Source of the DNA: AP-16 sp036395835
GTDB lineage: Bacteria > Pseudomonadota > Alphaproteobacteria > Rhizobiales > Xanthobacteraceae
Length of the DNA: 64,000 nucleotides
Direction: 5' to 3'
Assembly: GCA_036395835.1 (NCBI GenBank)
Contig: DASWCW010000273.1
Location: 1-64,000 of the forward strand
This document shows positions 25,889-35,597 of the stretch, piece after piece. The translations under genes were made by a program, and so were the position numbers. The notes under the pieces were generated by a model, which saw nothing but the letters and a program-made list of their open reading frames with translations, made no database searches and was not told the DNA's origin. How positions within the stretch are numbered: the first letter of the stretch is position 1; each line of letters opens with the position of its first letter.

Positions 25889-27657
25889 CACGCGATGCTC
25901 CAGAACACCGACCACGGCGGCAGTTCCGGCGGCGGCGCTCCGCCCCAGATGGGCTGCCCGTGAACGGCCTCCGCCGGGCGGCTGCGCGGCGGCTCGCCGA
26001 GATTGGCAACGAGCGCGAGTCGGCTGCCGTCGCCGAGCCGCCAATATGCAACGACGACGCCGTCGCGCCACTCCGCGCACGCATCGTTGCGCTCCAGGTT
26101 TTGCAGCCGCGGTGTAATGTGCTGCCGGCGCAGTTCGAGCAAACGCCGGACGAGCGCGAAGCGTTCTTTGTGCGGCGATCGATCGAGTGCACTCCAATCG
26201 AGCACGGCGGAGCGAAACGTCCGTTCCGCGATCGGATCCGGCAGAGCCCGCTCGCACGGGTCCGAATAGGCCGCCGCGAACTCGGTTTTGCGACCGCGCC
26301 GCACCGCGTCGGCAAGCTCGCCGCCGAAATCGCAGAAGAACGCAAACGGCTGCGTCGCGCCCCATTCCTGGCCCATGAACAGCAGAGGCGGCATCGGCGC
26401 GAGCAGCATGATTTGCAGCGCCGCCTCGATCGCCGACCCAGATGCAAGCACGCAGAGGCGTTCTCCGAGCGGCCGGTTTCCGATCTGGTCGTGGTTCTGC
26501 AGAAAGCTGATGAACGCGGAGGGCGGCAGCCCGGTGCTCGGTTCGCCGCGGCGGGCGCCGTTGCGGTGCGCCGAGGGCTCGCCCTGGTAGGCGAATCCGG
26601 TCGACAGAATCCGGGCGAGCCGCGCTCCGGGCGCATCCCGGTAATCGCGATAATATCCCGCGTGCTCGCCGGTCAGCAGCACGTGCCAGGCATGGTGATA
26701 ATCGTCGTTCCATTGCGCCCGATACTTGCCTTGCGGCGGGTCGGCGAGCGGGTCGAGCAGACTCGCGCGATTGTCGTCGTTCTCCAGGATGAGATGAATG
26801 CTGCGACCGGTCTCGGCGGCGAACGCGCCGACCGCCCGGCTCAGCTCGGCGAGGATCGGCGGCTCGCCTTGCTCGACGATGGCGTGCACCGCATCGAGTC
26901 GCAGGCCATCGAAACGGTAATCGCGCAACCATGCCAGCGCATTTTCGATGGCGAAGCGCCGCACCTGCGGCACGTTGTAATCGATGGCCTTGCCCCAAGG
27001 CGTGCCATGCGCGTTCGTGAAGAACGCCGGCGCATAACGGCCGAGGTAATTTCCTTCCGGCCCGAAGTGATTGTAGACGACGTCGAGGAACACCATGAGC
27101 TCGCGCTCGTGCGCCGCATCGATGAGCGCTCGCAGATCCTCGGGGCGGCCGTAGGCGCTGTCCGGCGCGAACGGCAGCACGCCGTCGTAACCCCAGTTCC
27201 ACCGTCCGGCGAAATCCGCGATCGGCATCAGCTCGATCGCGGTGATGCCGGTGGCGGCGAGGTGATCGAGCCTCTCGATTGCTCCCCGAAACGTGCCTGC
27301 CGGCGTGAACGCTCCGACGTGCAGCTCGAGAATGGCCGCCTCCGGCCACGGCCGCCCGCGCCATTCCGGCGCGCCCCAGGCGTAATGCGGATCGACTACT
27401 TCGCTCGGTCCACGCACATCCTCCGGCTGAAAGCGCGAGGCGGGATCCGGGACGATAAGGTCGCCATCGATCCGGAAGCGATAGCGAGTACCCGGTCCCG
27501 CCTCTCGAATAATGGTCTCGAACCAGCCCCGCGTTTGCGCCCGCATGGAATGAAGATCGTCGAGCACGAGATCGACGCGTTTGGCGGCCGGAGCCCACAA
27601 CCGGAATGTCACGCCGCCTTGCGGGTTGATCCACGGTCCGAAACTTGCCGCGGTCAT
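25888..27657 (-). CDS. treZ: Malto-oligosyltrehalose trehalohydrolase
   Basis: Cuts free trehalose from the trehalosyl end made by TreY. GH13 protein of 589 residues from ATG 27657. An N-terminal CBM48/E-set domain (VTFRLWAPAAKRVDLVL) is followed by the barrel: ELHVGAFTPAGTFRGAIE, DVVYNHFGPEGNYLGRYAP, FDGLRLDAVHAI (nucleophile Asp), LILENDDN (acid/base Glu) and FLQNHDQIGNRP. The C-terminal beta domain ends PWSVFWSIA. The start is fixed by the ATGA overlap with the treX stop. Together with TreX and TreY it makes trehalose from glycogen-like glucan in the cytoplasm. Confidence 0.95.
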   Translation of the reverse strand: MTAASFGPWINPQGGVTFRLWAPAAKRVDLVLDDLHSMRAQTRGWFETIIREAGPGTRYRFRIDGDLIVPDPASRFQPEDVRGPSEVVDPHYAWGAPEWRGRPWPEAAILELHVGAFTPAGTFRGAIERLDHLAATGITAIELMPIADFAGRWNWGYDGVLPFAPDSAYGRPEDLRALIDAAHERELMVFLDVVYNHFGPEGNYLGRYAPAFFTNAHGTPWGKAIDYNVPQVRRFAIENALAWLRDYRFDGLRLDAVHAIVEQGEPPILAELSRAVGAFAAETGRSIHLILENDDNRASLLDPLADPPQGKYRAQWNDDYHHAWHVLLTGEHAGYYRDYRDAPGARLARILSTGFAYQGEPSAHRNGARRGEPSTGLPPSAFISFLQNHDQIGNRPLGERLCVLASGSAIEAALQIMLLAPMPPLLFMGQEWGATQPFAFFCDFGGELADAVRRGRKTEFAAAYSDPCERALPDPIAERTFRSAVLDWSALDRSPHKERFALVRRLLELRRQHITPRLQNLERNDACAEWRDGVVVAYWRLGDGSRLALVANLGEPPRSRPAEAVHGQPIWGGAPPPELPPWSVFWSIA

Positions 27658-29732
27658 TCCGCTCCCTCGAACACCAGGACCGAGCGCGGCGGCGCTTCGC
27701 AGTGAGATCCGACCCGATATTCGGCGCCTGCGGCTTTCTTCGAGCCCGTCACGGTGGCGAGGAGATGGAACCAACGGCTGCACCGCGGCCAGGCCGGCAG
27801 AACGAAGTCGATCGGCTGCTCCGCCGCGTTGAGCACGATGAAGAGCGGGGTGCCTTGGTCGCCGGGCGGACCGAGCACATAGGAGAGATAGCGCGCCTCC
27901 GGAAACACCCAGTCGCGATCCGTCATCTCGGTCGCGCGCGGGGTCAGCCAGAGCACATCGTGGGGGCCGTCCTGGCGACGGCCGATCAACCAGTGCCGCG
28001 GTCTGAGTTGCGCAAATTTCCGGCGCAGGTCCGTAAGCCGGCCGATCAGCTCGGTGAGATCGTCCCCCGGCCGGCCTAGGCCCGACCAGTCGACCCAGCC
28101 GATCTCATTGTCCTGACAGAACGCGTTGTTGTTCCCGCTCTGGCTGTTGCCGACCTCGTCGCCGGCGAGCAGCAGCGGCACCCCCTGAGCCAACAACAAT
28201 GAGGCGAGCAGATTGCGCCGCAGCGTGCGACGAAGCTCGAGCACCTTGGGGTCATCCGTCGGCCCTTCCACCCCGCAATTGGTACTCCAATTCTCGTCGG
28301 AGCCGTCGTGATTGTCCTGGCCATTGGCGTCGTTGTGTTTCTTCGAATAGCTCACCAGATCGGCCAGAGTGAATCCATCGTGCACCGTCACGTGATCGAT
28401 GCTGGCGCGCGGCGCGCGGCCGCGGCGGCGAAACAGATCGGAGGAGCCCGTCATGCGCGTGCTCAGATCGCCGATCAGGTCTCCCTCTCCACGCCAACAG
28501 CGACGCAGCGTGCGCCGGAACACGTCGTTCCATTCCGACCATTGGGCGGGAAAATTTCCGACCTGATACCCGCCGGGTCCGAGGTCCCAGGGTTCGGCAA
28601 TCAGTTTCACTCCGGCCAGCATCGGATCCTGGCAAACGGCGGCAAAGAATGCGCTGTGCGCTTCGAATCCGTTCGGACCGCGGCCGAGCGTGGTGGCAAG
28701 GTCGAAACGAAATCCGTCGACGTGACACACCTCGACCCAATATCGCAGCGAGTCCATCACCACCTGCTGGACGCGCGGATGGCGCAAATTGAGCGCGTTG
28801 CCTGTTCCGGTGAAATTCTCGTAAAAACGCGGCCTGTCGGCCGTCAGCCAATAATAGGAAAGATTGTCGATGCCGCGGAACGACAGCGTCGGGCCCAGAT
28901 GATTGCCCTCCGCGGTGTGGTTGTAGACGACGTCGAGGATAATTTCGATCCCGGCGTCGTGCAGGCGCGCCACGGTGGAGCGGAACTCGTCGAGCGCATT
29001 GTCGACGGCGTAGCGCGGCTCGGGCGCGAAAAACGCCAGCGTGTTGTAGCCCCAGTAGTTGCGCAGGCCGCGCTCGACCAGCAGCCGTTCGTCGACGAAG
29101 GCGTGGATCGGCAGAAGCTCGAGCGTGGTCACGCCGAGTCGTTTGAGGTGATCGATCACGGCCGGCGCGGCGAGCCCGTAAAAGAACCCGCGCCACCCGG
29201 GCGGCACGTCCTCGCGCAATTGCGTGAGTCCCTTGACGTGCGCCTCGTAGACGATGGTGTCCTCCCAGGCGATCCGCGGACCCGCTCCCGCTCTCCAGGT
29301 AAAGGCCTCGTCGATCACCACGGATTTCGGCATACCGCGGGCATTGTCGCGGCGGTCGTAGGAAAGATCGGCTCGCGCGCTGCCGGTGCGATAGCCGAAA
29401 TGCGCATCGCTCCATACCAGCCGGCCGGCGAGGCGCTTGGCGTAAGGATCGACCAGCAGCTTGTTCGGATTGAACCTGTGGCCGCGCTCGGGCTCATAAG
29501 GTCCGTGGACGCGATAGCCATAGAGCTGCCCCGGAACCACATCGGGGACGTAACCGTGCCAAACGTCCTCGCTGCGCTCGGGCAGGGCGAAGCGCTCGAG
29601 CTCGCGCCGGCCCTGCCGATCGAACAGGCACAGCTCGACCTTCTCCGCATGCTCCGAGAACAGCGCGAAATTGGTGCCCCGTCCGTCCCACGTCGCTCCC
29701 AATGGATGCGGGCTTCCGGCCTCCACCCGCAT
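27654..29732 (-). CDS. treX: Glycogen debranching enzyme (GlgX/TreX)
   Basis: Hydrolyses alpha-1,6 branches to supply linear malto-oligosaccharides to TreY. 692 residues from ATG 29732, which follows GGAGGG; normal GlgX length. CBM48 at the start (GSPHPLGATWDGRGTNFALF), then YEAHVKGLTQ, DVVYNHTAEG, DGFRFDLATTLG (nucleophile), LIAEPWDLGPGGYQVG (acid/base) and VTVHDGFTLADLVSY. It is the first gene of an overlapping treX-treZ-treY operon, and a perfect EcfG-type promoter lies 109 bases upstream. The order treX-treZ-treY ties debranching directly to trehalose production. Confidence 0.94.
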   Translation of the reverse strand: MRVEAGSPHPLGATWDGRGTNFALFSEHAEKVELCLFDRQGRRELERFALPERSEDVWHGYVPDVVPGQLYGYRVHGPYEPERGHRFNPNKLLVDPYAKRLAGRLVWSDAHFGYRTGSARADLSYDRRDNARGMPKSVVIDEAFTWRAGAGPRIAWEDTIVYEAHVKGLTQLREDVPPGWRGFFYGLAAPAVIDHLKRLGVTTLELLPIHAFVDERLLVERGLRNYWGYNTLAFFAPEPRYAVDNALDEFRSTVARLHDAGIEIILDVVYNHTAEGNHLGPTLSFRGIDNLSYYWLTADRPRFYENFTGTGNALNLRHPRVQQVVMDSLRYWVEVCHVDGFRFDLATTLGRGPNGFEAHSAFFAAVCQDPMLAGVKLIAEPWDLGPGGYQVGNFPAQWSEWNDVFRRTLRRCWRGEGDLIGDLSTRMTGSSDLFRRRGRAPRASIDHVTVHDGFTLADLVSYSKKHNDANGQDNHDGSDENWSTNCGVEGPTDDPKVLELRRTLRRNLLASLLLAQGVPLLLAGDEVGNSQSGNNNAFCQDNEIGWVDWSGLGRPGDDLTELIGRLTDLRRKFAQLRPRHWLIGRRQDGPHDVLWLTPRATEMTDRDWVFPEARYLSYVLGPPGDQGTPLFIVLNAAEQPIDFVLPAWPRCSRWFHLLATVTGSKKAAGAEYRVGSHCEAPPRSVLVFEGAE

Positions 29733-29840
29733 GCTAGCCCTCCGGAACCGAAACCACGATCGGAATTTCTCTATGTATGTCCAGATGGTTAGCCTATTTT
29801 GCGGGGAGACTTCGGGACTCTGAGTGCCGATTTGATTCCC

Positions 29841-29866
29841 AACGTCTAGCCTCGGCCACCTGTTCC
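29841..29866 (-). promoter_or_regulatory. EcfG-type promoter for treX-treZ-treY
   Basis: Minus strand GGAAC (29866-29862), 17 bases, CGTT (29844-29841). Perfect consensus, 109 bases before the treX ATG. Confidence 0.82.
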
Positions 29867-30004
29867 AACCCGTCGGCAACCTCCTCCGTTAACACACGCG
29901 CATATACCGGGTCGTTGTCTTGTTGTCCCTTTGTCTTGATGCGCCAGCAGGAATCGGCGGAATGATGCATGTGACAATCCGATGGCGGCCAGTTAATCCG
30001 AAGA

Positions 30005-30148
30005 TCACTCGGGTTCGATTTTAGTGAACCACTCGGCCCTTTCCAGCGTCCGGCTCAGTGTTGCCTTATCGTCCTTGGGTCTGATTTCAATCGTAGTTTG
30101 GCTTGCGAATTGCCAATAATCTTCGCCGCATGGCTGTCGATAAGCCAA
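30005..30148 (-). CDS. Possible 47-residue protein or gene remnant after glgB
   Basis: Starts with TTG four bases after the glgB stop and would read LAYRQPCGEDYWQF, then a polar, charged stretch (IEIRPKDDKATLSRTLERAE) and ends WFTKIEPE. Codon use is much less GC-rich than in the glg/tre genes. The sequence looks protein-like (balanced charged and aromatic residues), but I recognise no family. It could be a small last gene of the glgE operon or the C-terminal remnant of a lost gene. Confidence is low because start and expression are unsupported. Confidence 0.3.
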   Translation of the reverse strand: MAYRQPCGEDYWQFASQTTIEIRPKDDKATLSRTLERAEWFTKIEPE

Positions 30149-30152
30149 ACGC

Positions 30153-32306
30153 CTAGCCGTCCGGAACGAGGAACAATCCCGCCAATGGCGGCACGACCAG
30201 ATTCAATTCCGGACCCGAGCCTTTGTCGCTTGCCGTGATCGATCCGGCGTTCCCGACGTTGCTGCCGCCATAGATCGCAGCATCGCTGTTGAGGATTTCA
30301 CGCCAGCGTCCGCTCCTGGGGACCCTGAGGCGGTAATCGTAGCGGACCTGCGGGGTGAAATTGACGACGACGACGCAAGGTGCGCGGCCGTCGCGCGCCT
30401 TGCGCTGCCAGGCGAACGTGCTGCGGTCGGTGTCATCCGAGACGATCCATTCGAACCCCGCCGCCTCGCAATCGAGCTCGTGCAGGGCGGGCACCGAGCG
30501 GTAGAGGCGATTGAGATCGCGCACCAGCGCCTGGATGCCGCCGTGGCGCGGCTGCGCCAGCAGATGCCAGTCGAGGCTGCGCTCGTGGCTCCATTCCTGC
30601 TCCTGCGCGAACTCGCCGCCCATGAACAGCAATTTCTTGCCAGGATGGCCATACAAGAAGGTGTAATAGGCGCGCATGTTGGCGAATCGCTGCCACTCGT
30701 CGCCCGGCATCCTGCCGAGGATCGAGCGCTTGCCGTGCACGACCTCGTCGTGGGAGAGCGGCAGAACGAAATTCTCGAAGAAGGCGTAATGCAGGCCGAA
30801 TACGACGTCGCCGTGGTGATGCTTGCGATAGACCGGATCCTTGCTGATGTAATTGAGGGTGTCGTGCATCCATCCCATGTTCCATTTGTAGCCGAAGCCG
30901 AGGCCGCCCCAGTCGACCGGGCGCGATACCATGGGCCATGCAGTGGATTCCTCGGCGATGGTGGTTGCGTGCGGATGCTGGAGGAATACTTCGGTGTTGC
31001 ACCGACGCATGAAATCGATCGCTTCGAGGTTCTCGCGGCCGCCGAAGCGGTTCGGGATCCAGCCGCCGGGAGGACGGCTGTAATCGAGGTAGAGCATGGA
31101 TGCGACGGCATCGACCCGCAGCGCATCGATGCGGTAGCGCTCGAGCCAGAACAGCGCGTTCGCCAGCAGGAAATTCGCGACTTCGACCCGGCCGAAATTG
31201 TAGACCAGCGTATTCCAATCGAGATGGCGCCCCTGCATCGGATCGGCGTGCTCGTAGAGCGCCGTGCCGTCGAACTGCGCCAGCGCGTGCGGATCATCGG
31301 GGAAATGTCCCGGAACCCAATCGAGCACCACGGCAAGCCCGGCGTCGTGGCAGGCATCGACGAGGTGCAGGAAATCGTCGGGGCCGCCGTAGCGGCTCGT
31401 CGGCGCGTAGATGCCGGTCGGCTGATAGCCCCAGGATCCGTCGAACGGGTGCTCCATCACCGGCAGGAACTCGACGTGGGTGAAGCCGAGATCGCGCACA
31501 TAGGCCGGCAGTTCCTCGGCGAGTTCCCGGTAGGTCAGCCAGCGGTTGCCCTGCTCGGGCCGGCGGCGCCAGGAGCCGAGGTGGACCTCGTAGATCGCGA
31601 TCGGGGCACTCAGCGCATTGGCGCCGGTCGGGGAGGGATGCGGCTCGAGCCGCTCTACGTCGAACACGACCGAGGCGGTCGAGGGGCGCAGCTCGGCCGC
31701 GAACGCGAACGGATCGGCTTTGAGCGGCAGCAGCGAGCCGGTGGCCGCGAGGATCTCGAACTTGTACTTGTCTCCGGTCCGCGCGCCGGGAACGAAGATT
31801 TCCCAGAACCCGTTGCCGCGTACGCGCATGGCATGCCGGCGGCCGTCCCAAAAATTGAAATCGCCGATGACGCTGACCCGGCGCGCATTCGGCGCGAACA
31901 CCGCGAATCCGACGCCGTCGACGCCTTCGAGCGAAAGCGGGTGAGCGCCGAGCTTTTCATACGCCCGTAGATGCCTGCCCTCGCCGAGCAGATGCAGATC
32001 GAAATCGGAAAGGATCGGGGGAAACCGGTAGGCGTCCTCGAACTCGACGGGATGCTCCCCGAACCGCGCGCGCAGGCGATACGGCCGATCGACCGCTTCG
32101 ACCCGGCCTGCGAACAGTCCGGCCGGATGAATTCGCGCCAATGGGTGCTCCTCGCCCCCGCTCTCGACGACCGACACCTGCCGTGCATCCGGCAGATAGG
32201 CACGCACGATCGGCACGCCGTCGTCGAGATGCGGACCGAGATAAGCGAACGGATCGGCGTGGCGGCCTTCGATCAGCGCGATGGCCTCGGCGGGGAGCTG
32301 GGTCAT
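30153..32306 (-). CDS. glgB: 1,4-alpha-glucan branching enzyme
   Basis: Makes alpha-1,6 branches in glucan. 717 residues from ATG 32306. Two N-terminal beta domains ([11 protein letters not shown]; then [20 protein letters not shown] for CBM48) precede the GH13 barrel with [37 protein letters not shown] (nucleophile Asp), [10 protein letters not shown] (acid/base Glu) and [12 protein letters not shown]. The C-terminal beta domain carries [15 protein letters not shown]. Its ATG overlaps the treS stop (ATGA). In an operon with glgE and treS-mak it branches the glucan that GlgE extends. Confidence 0.96.
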   Translation of the reverse strand: MTQLPAEAIALIEGRHADPFAYLGPHLDDGVPIVRAYLPDARQVSVVESGGEEHPLARIHPAGLFAGRVEAVDRPYRLRARFGEHPVEFEDAYRFPPILSDFDLHLLGEGRHLRAYEKLGAHPLSLEGVDGVGFAVFAPNARRVSVIGDFNFWDGRRHAMRVRGNGFWEIFVPGARTGDKYKFEILAATGSLLPLKADPFAFAAELRPSTASVVFDVERLEPHPSPTGANALSAPIAIYEVHLGSWRRRPEQGNRWLTYRELAEELPAYVRDLGFTHVEFLPVMEHPFDGSWGYQPTGIYAPTSRYGGPDDFLHLVDACHDAGLAVVLDWVPGHFPDDPHALAQFDGTALYEHADPMQGRHLDWNTLVYNFGRVEVANFLLANALFWLERYRIDALRVDAVASMLYLDYSRPPGGWIPNRFGGRENLEAIDFMRRCNTEVFLQHPHATTIAEESTAWPMVSRPVDWGGLGFGYKWNMGWMHDTLNYISKDPVYRKHHHGDVVFGLHYAFFENFVLPLSHDEVVHGKRSILGRMPGDEWQRFANMRAYYTFLYGHPGKKLLFMGGEFAQEQEWSHERSLDWHLLAQPRHGGIQALVRDLNRLYRSVPALHELDCEAAGFEWIVSDDTDRSTFAWQRKARDGRAPCVVVVNFTPQVRYDYRLRVPRSGRWREILNSDAAIYGGSNVGNAGSITASDKGSGPELNLVVPPLAGLFLVPDG

Positions 32307-35300
32307 GGCAGCTTCGGTCCGGAAGGGGGCGGGAACAGGATGCGCGAGGCGGCCGCCAACGGCACACGGACCCAATCGGGACGATTCGTCAGCTCGTAGC
32401 CGATTTCATAGACTAGCTTTTCCAGCTTGAAGAACTCGAGCAGGCGTTCCGCGGTGGTCTCCTGCTCCGGCCACAGCGCGGCAACGCCGGTGACACCGCG
32501 GTAGGCGGCCAGGAACGCCTCGGTCGAGCGCTCGCGCCAATGGTCGAGCGCGCGTTCGAGCCTCGCGTAGTCCTCCGCCGAGATCGGAATGACCCGACCG
32601 AGCGCCGCCGTGGTGGCGTAATCGATCGAGCGGATCAGGCCGGCGATATCGCGTGCGGCCGGCATCTTGCGCCGGCGCTCCTGCACGCTGCGGCGCGGCT
32701 CGCCCTCGAAATCGAGCACGAATACGTCGTCCTTCACGATCAGGATTTGTCCCAGATGAAAGTCGCCGTGGTGGCGGGCCTTCGGTGCGTCCACGGTTTG
32801 CGGCAGCAGGCCGCGAATGCGTGCGAGTGCCTCGGACCGATGCTCGAGCAAGGCCTCGGCCGCAATGCGCGCCTGCTCCGGCAGATCCGAACGACGGCTC
32901 GCCAGCAGCTCGAACTGGCGCTCCGCCTCGCGCGCCAACGCCTCGGTCCAGGCCTGCAGGTCTTCGGCACCGATCGGCTCCGGAGCAAACTCCGGTTCCG
33001 CCCCGCTCGCCAGGGCCAGCTGCAGTTCCGCGGTCCGCTTTCCGATCTGCTGCATGCGCGGCAGATAGGCGGCGTGCTCCGGGCTCTCGGTCGCGCTCTC
33101 GGACACCAGCACCTTTTGCTCGTCGAGAAACCGGTCGAGATAGGCTGCGGTCAGCGACCAGGCGTCACCCTGGTTTTCGACGAACTGATGAACGATGCCG
33201 ATCGGAATCGTCGCCCCGTCCTCGACGAGCTCGATCGATCCGAGCAGCGCCGGCGCGTGCTGATATCCGGCGGTTTCCGTCAGGAAGCGTCCGATCTCGA
33301 TCTCGGAATTGGTGCCCCGCTCGAGACGCCGATAGAGCTTCAAGACGAAAGCGGAATCCGCGATGACGGTCGTATTGGACTGTTCGGCCCCGACGGCATG
33401 CGTGGCTTCGATGGCGGGCAGCGACGCGAGCGCAAACGTCCGCGTCGGGCGAAACTCGAGCCGCCGGCCGGCGCGGTCGAGCCTTGCCCCGGCATGCAGC
33501 TCGGCTAGCACCCAGGAGACGAAATCGCGGTCGGTGCTGGCGTCGATGAGCACGCCTTCGCGAGCGCCGCGCCGGACCGGGCCCAGCATGTGTCGTTGCA
33601 GCTGGCCGGCGCGGTCCAGGCGGGTCCATTTGATCGTCAAGGGAAGGGCATAGCGCGACGTTCTGCTCGCCGTGGAGACTTCGATGATGCCGAAAGCAAA
33701 TCCGGGATCGCCTTCTGCCAGCGGAAGGATGGTCCTAAGCTTGGCATCGAATCGCTCTCCCTTGTCCGCGAACCATCGGTTTGCCGCCAGGAACGCGGGG
33801 AGCGCCTCGCGTTCGAAGACCTGATGGGAGCGGCCTTCGATCAGCGAGCGCCAGCTGTGGCTGAACACGAGCGTCACCAGCTCGGGGATGATCGAGGGCC
33901 CCTCGACGGTGCCGGCATCTTCGGCGAGCAGGAACCAGAAGAATCCGTACGGGGCGAGCGTGATCAGGTAGGGAGCCTCGGAAATTCGCGGAAACCGCGT
34001 GCGACCGAGCATTTCCACCGGCACGAAGCCTCGCCATGCGGAAAGGTCGATTTCCGCCGACTGTGCGGAGCGCGACAGGTTGGCGACGCACAGCACGACC
34101 TCGTGCTCGTATTGACGCAGATAGACCAGCACCGCGCGATTGGCCGGGCGCAAAAACGTCAAATTGCCGCGACCGAACACCGGGCTCGACCGGCGGACCG
34201 CGATCAGCCGCTTCATCCAGCTCAGCAGCGAGGATAGGCTGCGCGATTGCGCCTCGACGTTGACCGCCTGATAGCCGTACACGGGATCCATGATCATCGG
34301 CAGGAACAGCTTCGCGGGATCGCAACGCGAGAACCCGCCGTTGCGGTCCGGGGTCCACTGCATCGGCGTGCGCACGCCGTTGCGGTCGCCCAGATAGATG
34401 TTGTCGCCCATGCCGATCTCGTCGCCGTAATAGATGATCGGGGTGCCGGGAAACGACAGCAGCAGCGAGTTCATCAATTCGATCTTGCGCCGGTCGTTGT
34501 CCATCAGCGGCGCGAGCCGGCGGCGGATGCCGAGATTGAGCCGCGCACGCGGGTCGGACGCGTAGGTCGACCACAGGTAATCCCGTTCGACGTCGGTCAC
34601 CATTTCGAGCGTGAGCTCGTCGTGGTTGCGCAGGAACAGCGCCCATTGGCAGTTGCCGGGGATGTCGGGCGTCTGCCGCAGGATATCGGTGATCGGGTGC
34701 CGGTCCTCCTGGGCGATGCCCATGTAGATGCGCGGCATCAGCGGGAAATGATAGGCCATCTGGCATTCGTCGCCGTCGCCGAAATACGCGCTGACGTCCT
34801 CGGGCCATTGATTGGCCTCCGCGAGCAGCACGCGCCCGGCCGCGTGGGCGTCGAGCTCCGCGCGGATCTGCTTGATGACGGCGTGGGTCTCCGGCAGGTT
34901 CTCGTTGTTGGTGCCTTCGCGCTCGCACAGGTAGGGAATGGCGTCGAGCCGGAACCCGTCGACTCCCATGTCGAGCCAGCGCCGCATGACCTGCACCATC
35001 GCCCACAGCACGCGGGGATTGTCGTAATTGAGATCGGGCTGGTGGCTGAAGAACCGGTGCCAATAATACGCGCCGGCGGCGGAATCCCAGGCCCAGTTCG
35101 ACTTCTCGGTATCGTTGAAGATGATGCGCGTGTCGAGGTAGCGCTGGTCGGTGTCGCTCCAGACGTACCAATTGCGCGCATCGGTGTGAGACCGGCTGCG
35201 ACGGGCGCGCTTGAACCACGGATGCTGATCCGATGTGTGATTGATGACGAGCTCGATGATGACTCGCAGGCCGCGGCGCTTGGCTTCCACCATGAACCGG

Positions 35301-35584
35301 CGGAAGTCGCGCATGGTGCCGAAATCGGGATTGATGCGGCGATAGTCGGCGATGTCGTAGCCGTCGTCGCGGCCGGGGCTCGGATAGAACGGTTGCAACC
35401 ACAGCGTGGTGACGCCGAGCTCCTGCACGTAATCCAGGCGATCGGTCAGGCCGGCGAAATCGCCGATGCCGTCATGATTGCTGTCGGCGAACGCCTTGAC
35501 GTGCAGCTGATAGAGGATTGCGTCCTTGTACCAGAGCGCGTCCCCGGTCTCGGTCGTCGTTCTCGCACTCGACTGCACGTCCAC
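32303..35584 (-). CDS. treS: Trehalose synthase fused to maltokinase (TreS-Mak/Pep2)
   Basis: 1093 residues, about twice a single TreS: an N-terminal GH13 trehalose synthase (about 1-555) joined to a maltokinase. TreS interconverts trehalose and maltose; motifs are [16 protein letters not shown] (nucleophile), [11 protein letters not shown] (acid/base) and [12 protein letters not shown]. The kinase, an aminoglycoside-phosphotransferase-like fold, phosphorylates maltose to maltose-1-phosphate and shows HHGDFHLGQ at 938-946 and VLDFEGEP just after. The fusion couples the two steps and feeds GlgE. The start is GTG at 35584 with GGGGA upstream, 13 bases after the glgE stop. Fused forms are common in Proteobacteria and Actinobacteria. 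Confidence 0.95.
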   Translation of the reverse strand: MDVQSSARTTTETGDALWYKDAILYQLHVKAFADSNHDGIGDFAGLTDRLDYVQELGVTTLWLQPFYPSPGRDDGYDIADYRRINPDFGTMRDFRRFMVEAKRRGLRVIIELVINHTSDQHPWFKRARRSRSHTDARNWYVWSDTDQRYLDTRIIFNDTEKSNWAWDSAAGAYYWHRFFSHQPDLNYDNPRVLWAMVQVMRRWLDMGVDGFRLDAIPYLCEREGTNNENLPETHAVIKQIRAELDAHAAGRVLLAEANQWPEDVSAYFGDGDECQMAYHFPLMPRIYMGIAQEDRHPITDILRQTPDIPGNCQWALFLRNHDELTLEMVTDVERDYLWSTYASDPRARLNLGIRRRLAPLMDNDRRKIELMNSLLLSFPGTPIIYYGDEIGMGDNIYLGDRNGVRTPMQWTPDRNGGFSRCDPAKLFLPMIMDPVYGYQAVNVEAQSRSLSSLLSWMKRLIAVRRSSPVFGRGNLTFLRPANRAVLVYLRQYEHEVVLCVANLSRSAQSAEIDLSAWRGFVPVEMLGRTRFPRISEAPYLITLAPYGFFWFLLAEDAGTVEGPSIIPELVTLVFSHSWRSLIEGRSHQVFEREALPAFLAANRWFADKGERFDAKLRTILPLAEGDPGFAFGIIEVSTASRTSRYALPLTIKWTRLDRAGQLQRHMLGPVRRGAREGVLIDASTDRDFVSWVLAELHAGARLDRAGRRLEFRPTRTFALASLPAIEATHAVGAEQSNTTVIADSAFVLKLYRRLERGTNSEIEIGRFLTETAGYQHAPALLGSIELVEDGATIPIGIVHQFVENQGDAWSLTAAYLDRFLDEQKVLVSESATESPEHAAYLPRMQQIGKRTAELQLALASGAEPEFAPEPIGAEDLQAWTEALAREAERQFELLASRRSDLPEQARIAAEALLEHRSEALARIRGLLPQTVDAPKARHHGDFHLGQILIVKDDVFVLDFEGEPRRSVQERRRKMPAARDIAGLIRSIDYATTAALGRVIPISAEDYARLERALDHWRERSTEAFLAAYRGVTGVAALWPEQETTAERLLEFFKLEKLVYEIGYELTNRPDWVRVPLAAASRILFPPPSGPKLP

Positions 35585-35597
35585 GGCGATCCCCTAC

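Larger units (their letters stand above)
29733..30152. other. Intergenic region between glgB and treX, unusually AT-rich
   Basis: 420 bases holding the treX promoter (29841-29866) and a possible 47-codon ORF (30005-30148). By eye the right half is close to 50 % G+C against roughly two thirds in flanking genes, which may mark a decayed or acquired piece. Confidence 0.5.

Noticed and set aside
23111..27634. A 1507-codon open frame that could suggest a giant TreZ-TreY fusion
   Set aside because: Upstream of 25888 this frame overlaps treZ in a different phase and is Arg/Ala-rich shadow sequence; treY starts at 25888 with the family N-terminus.
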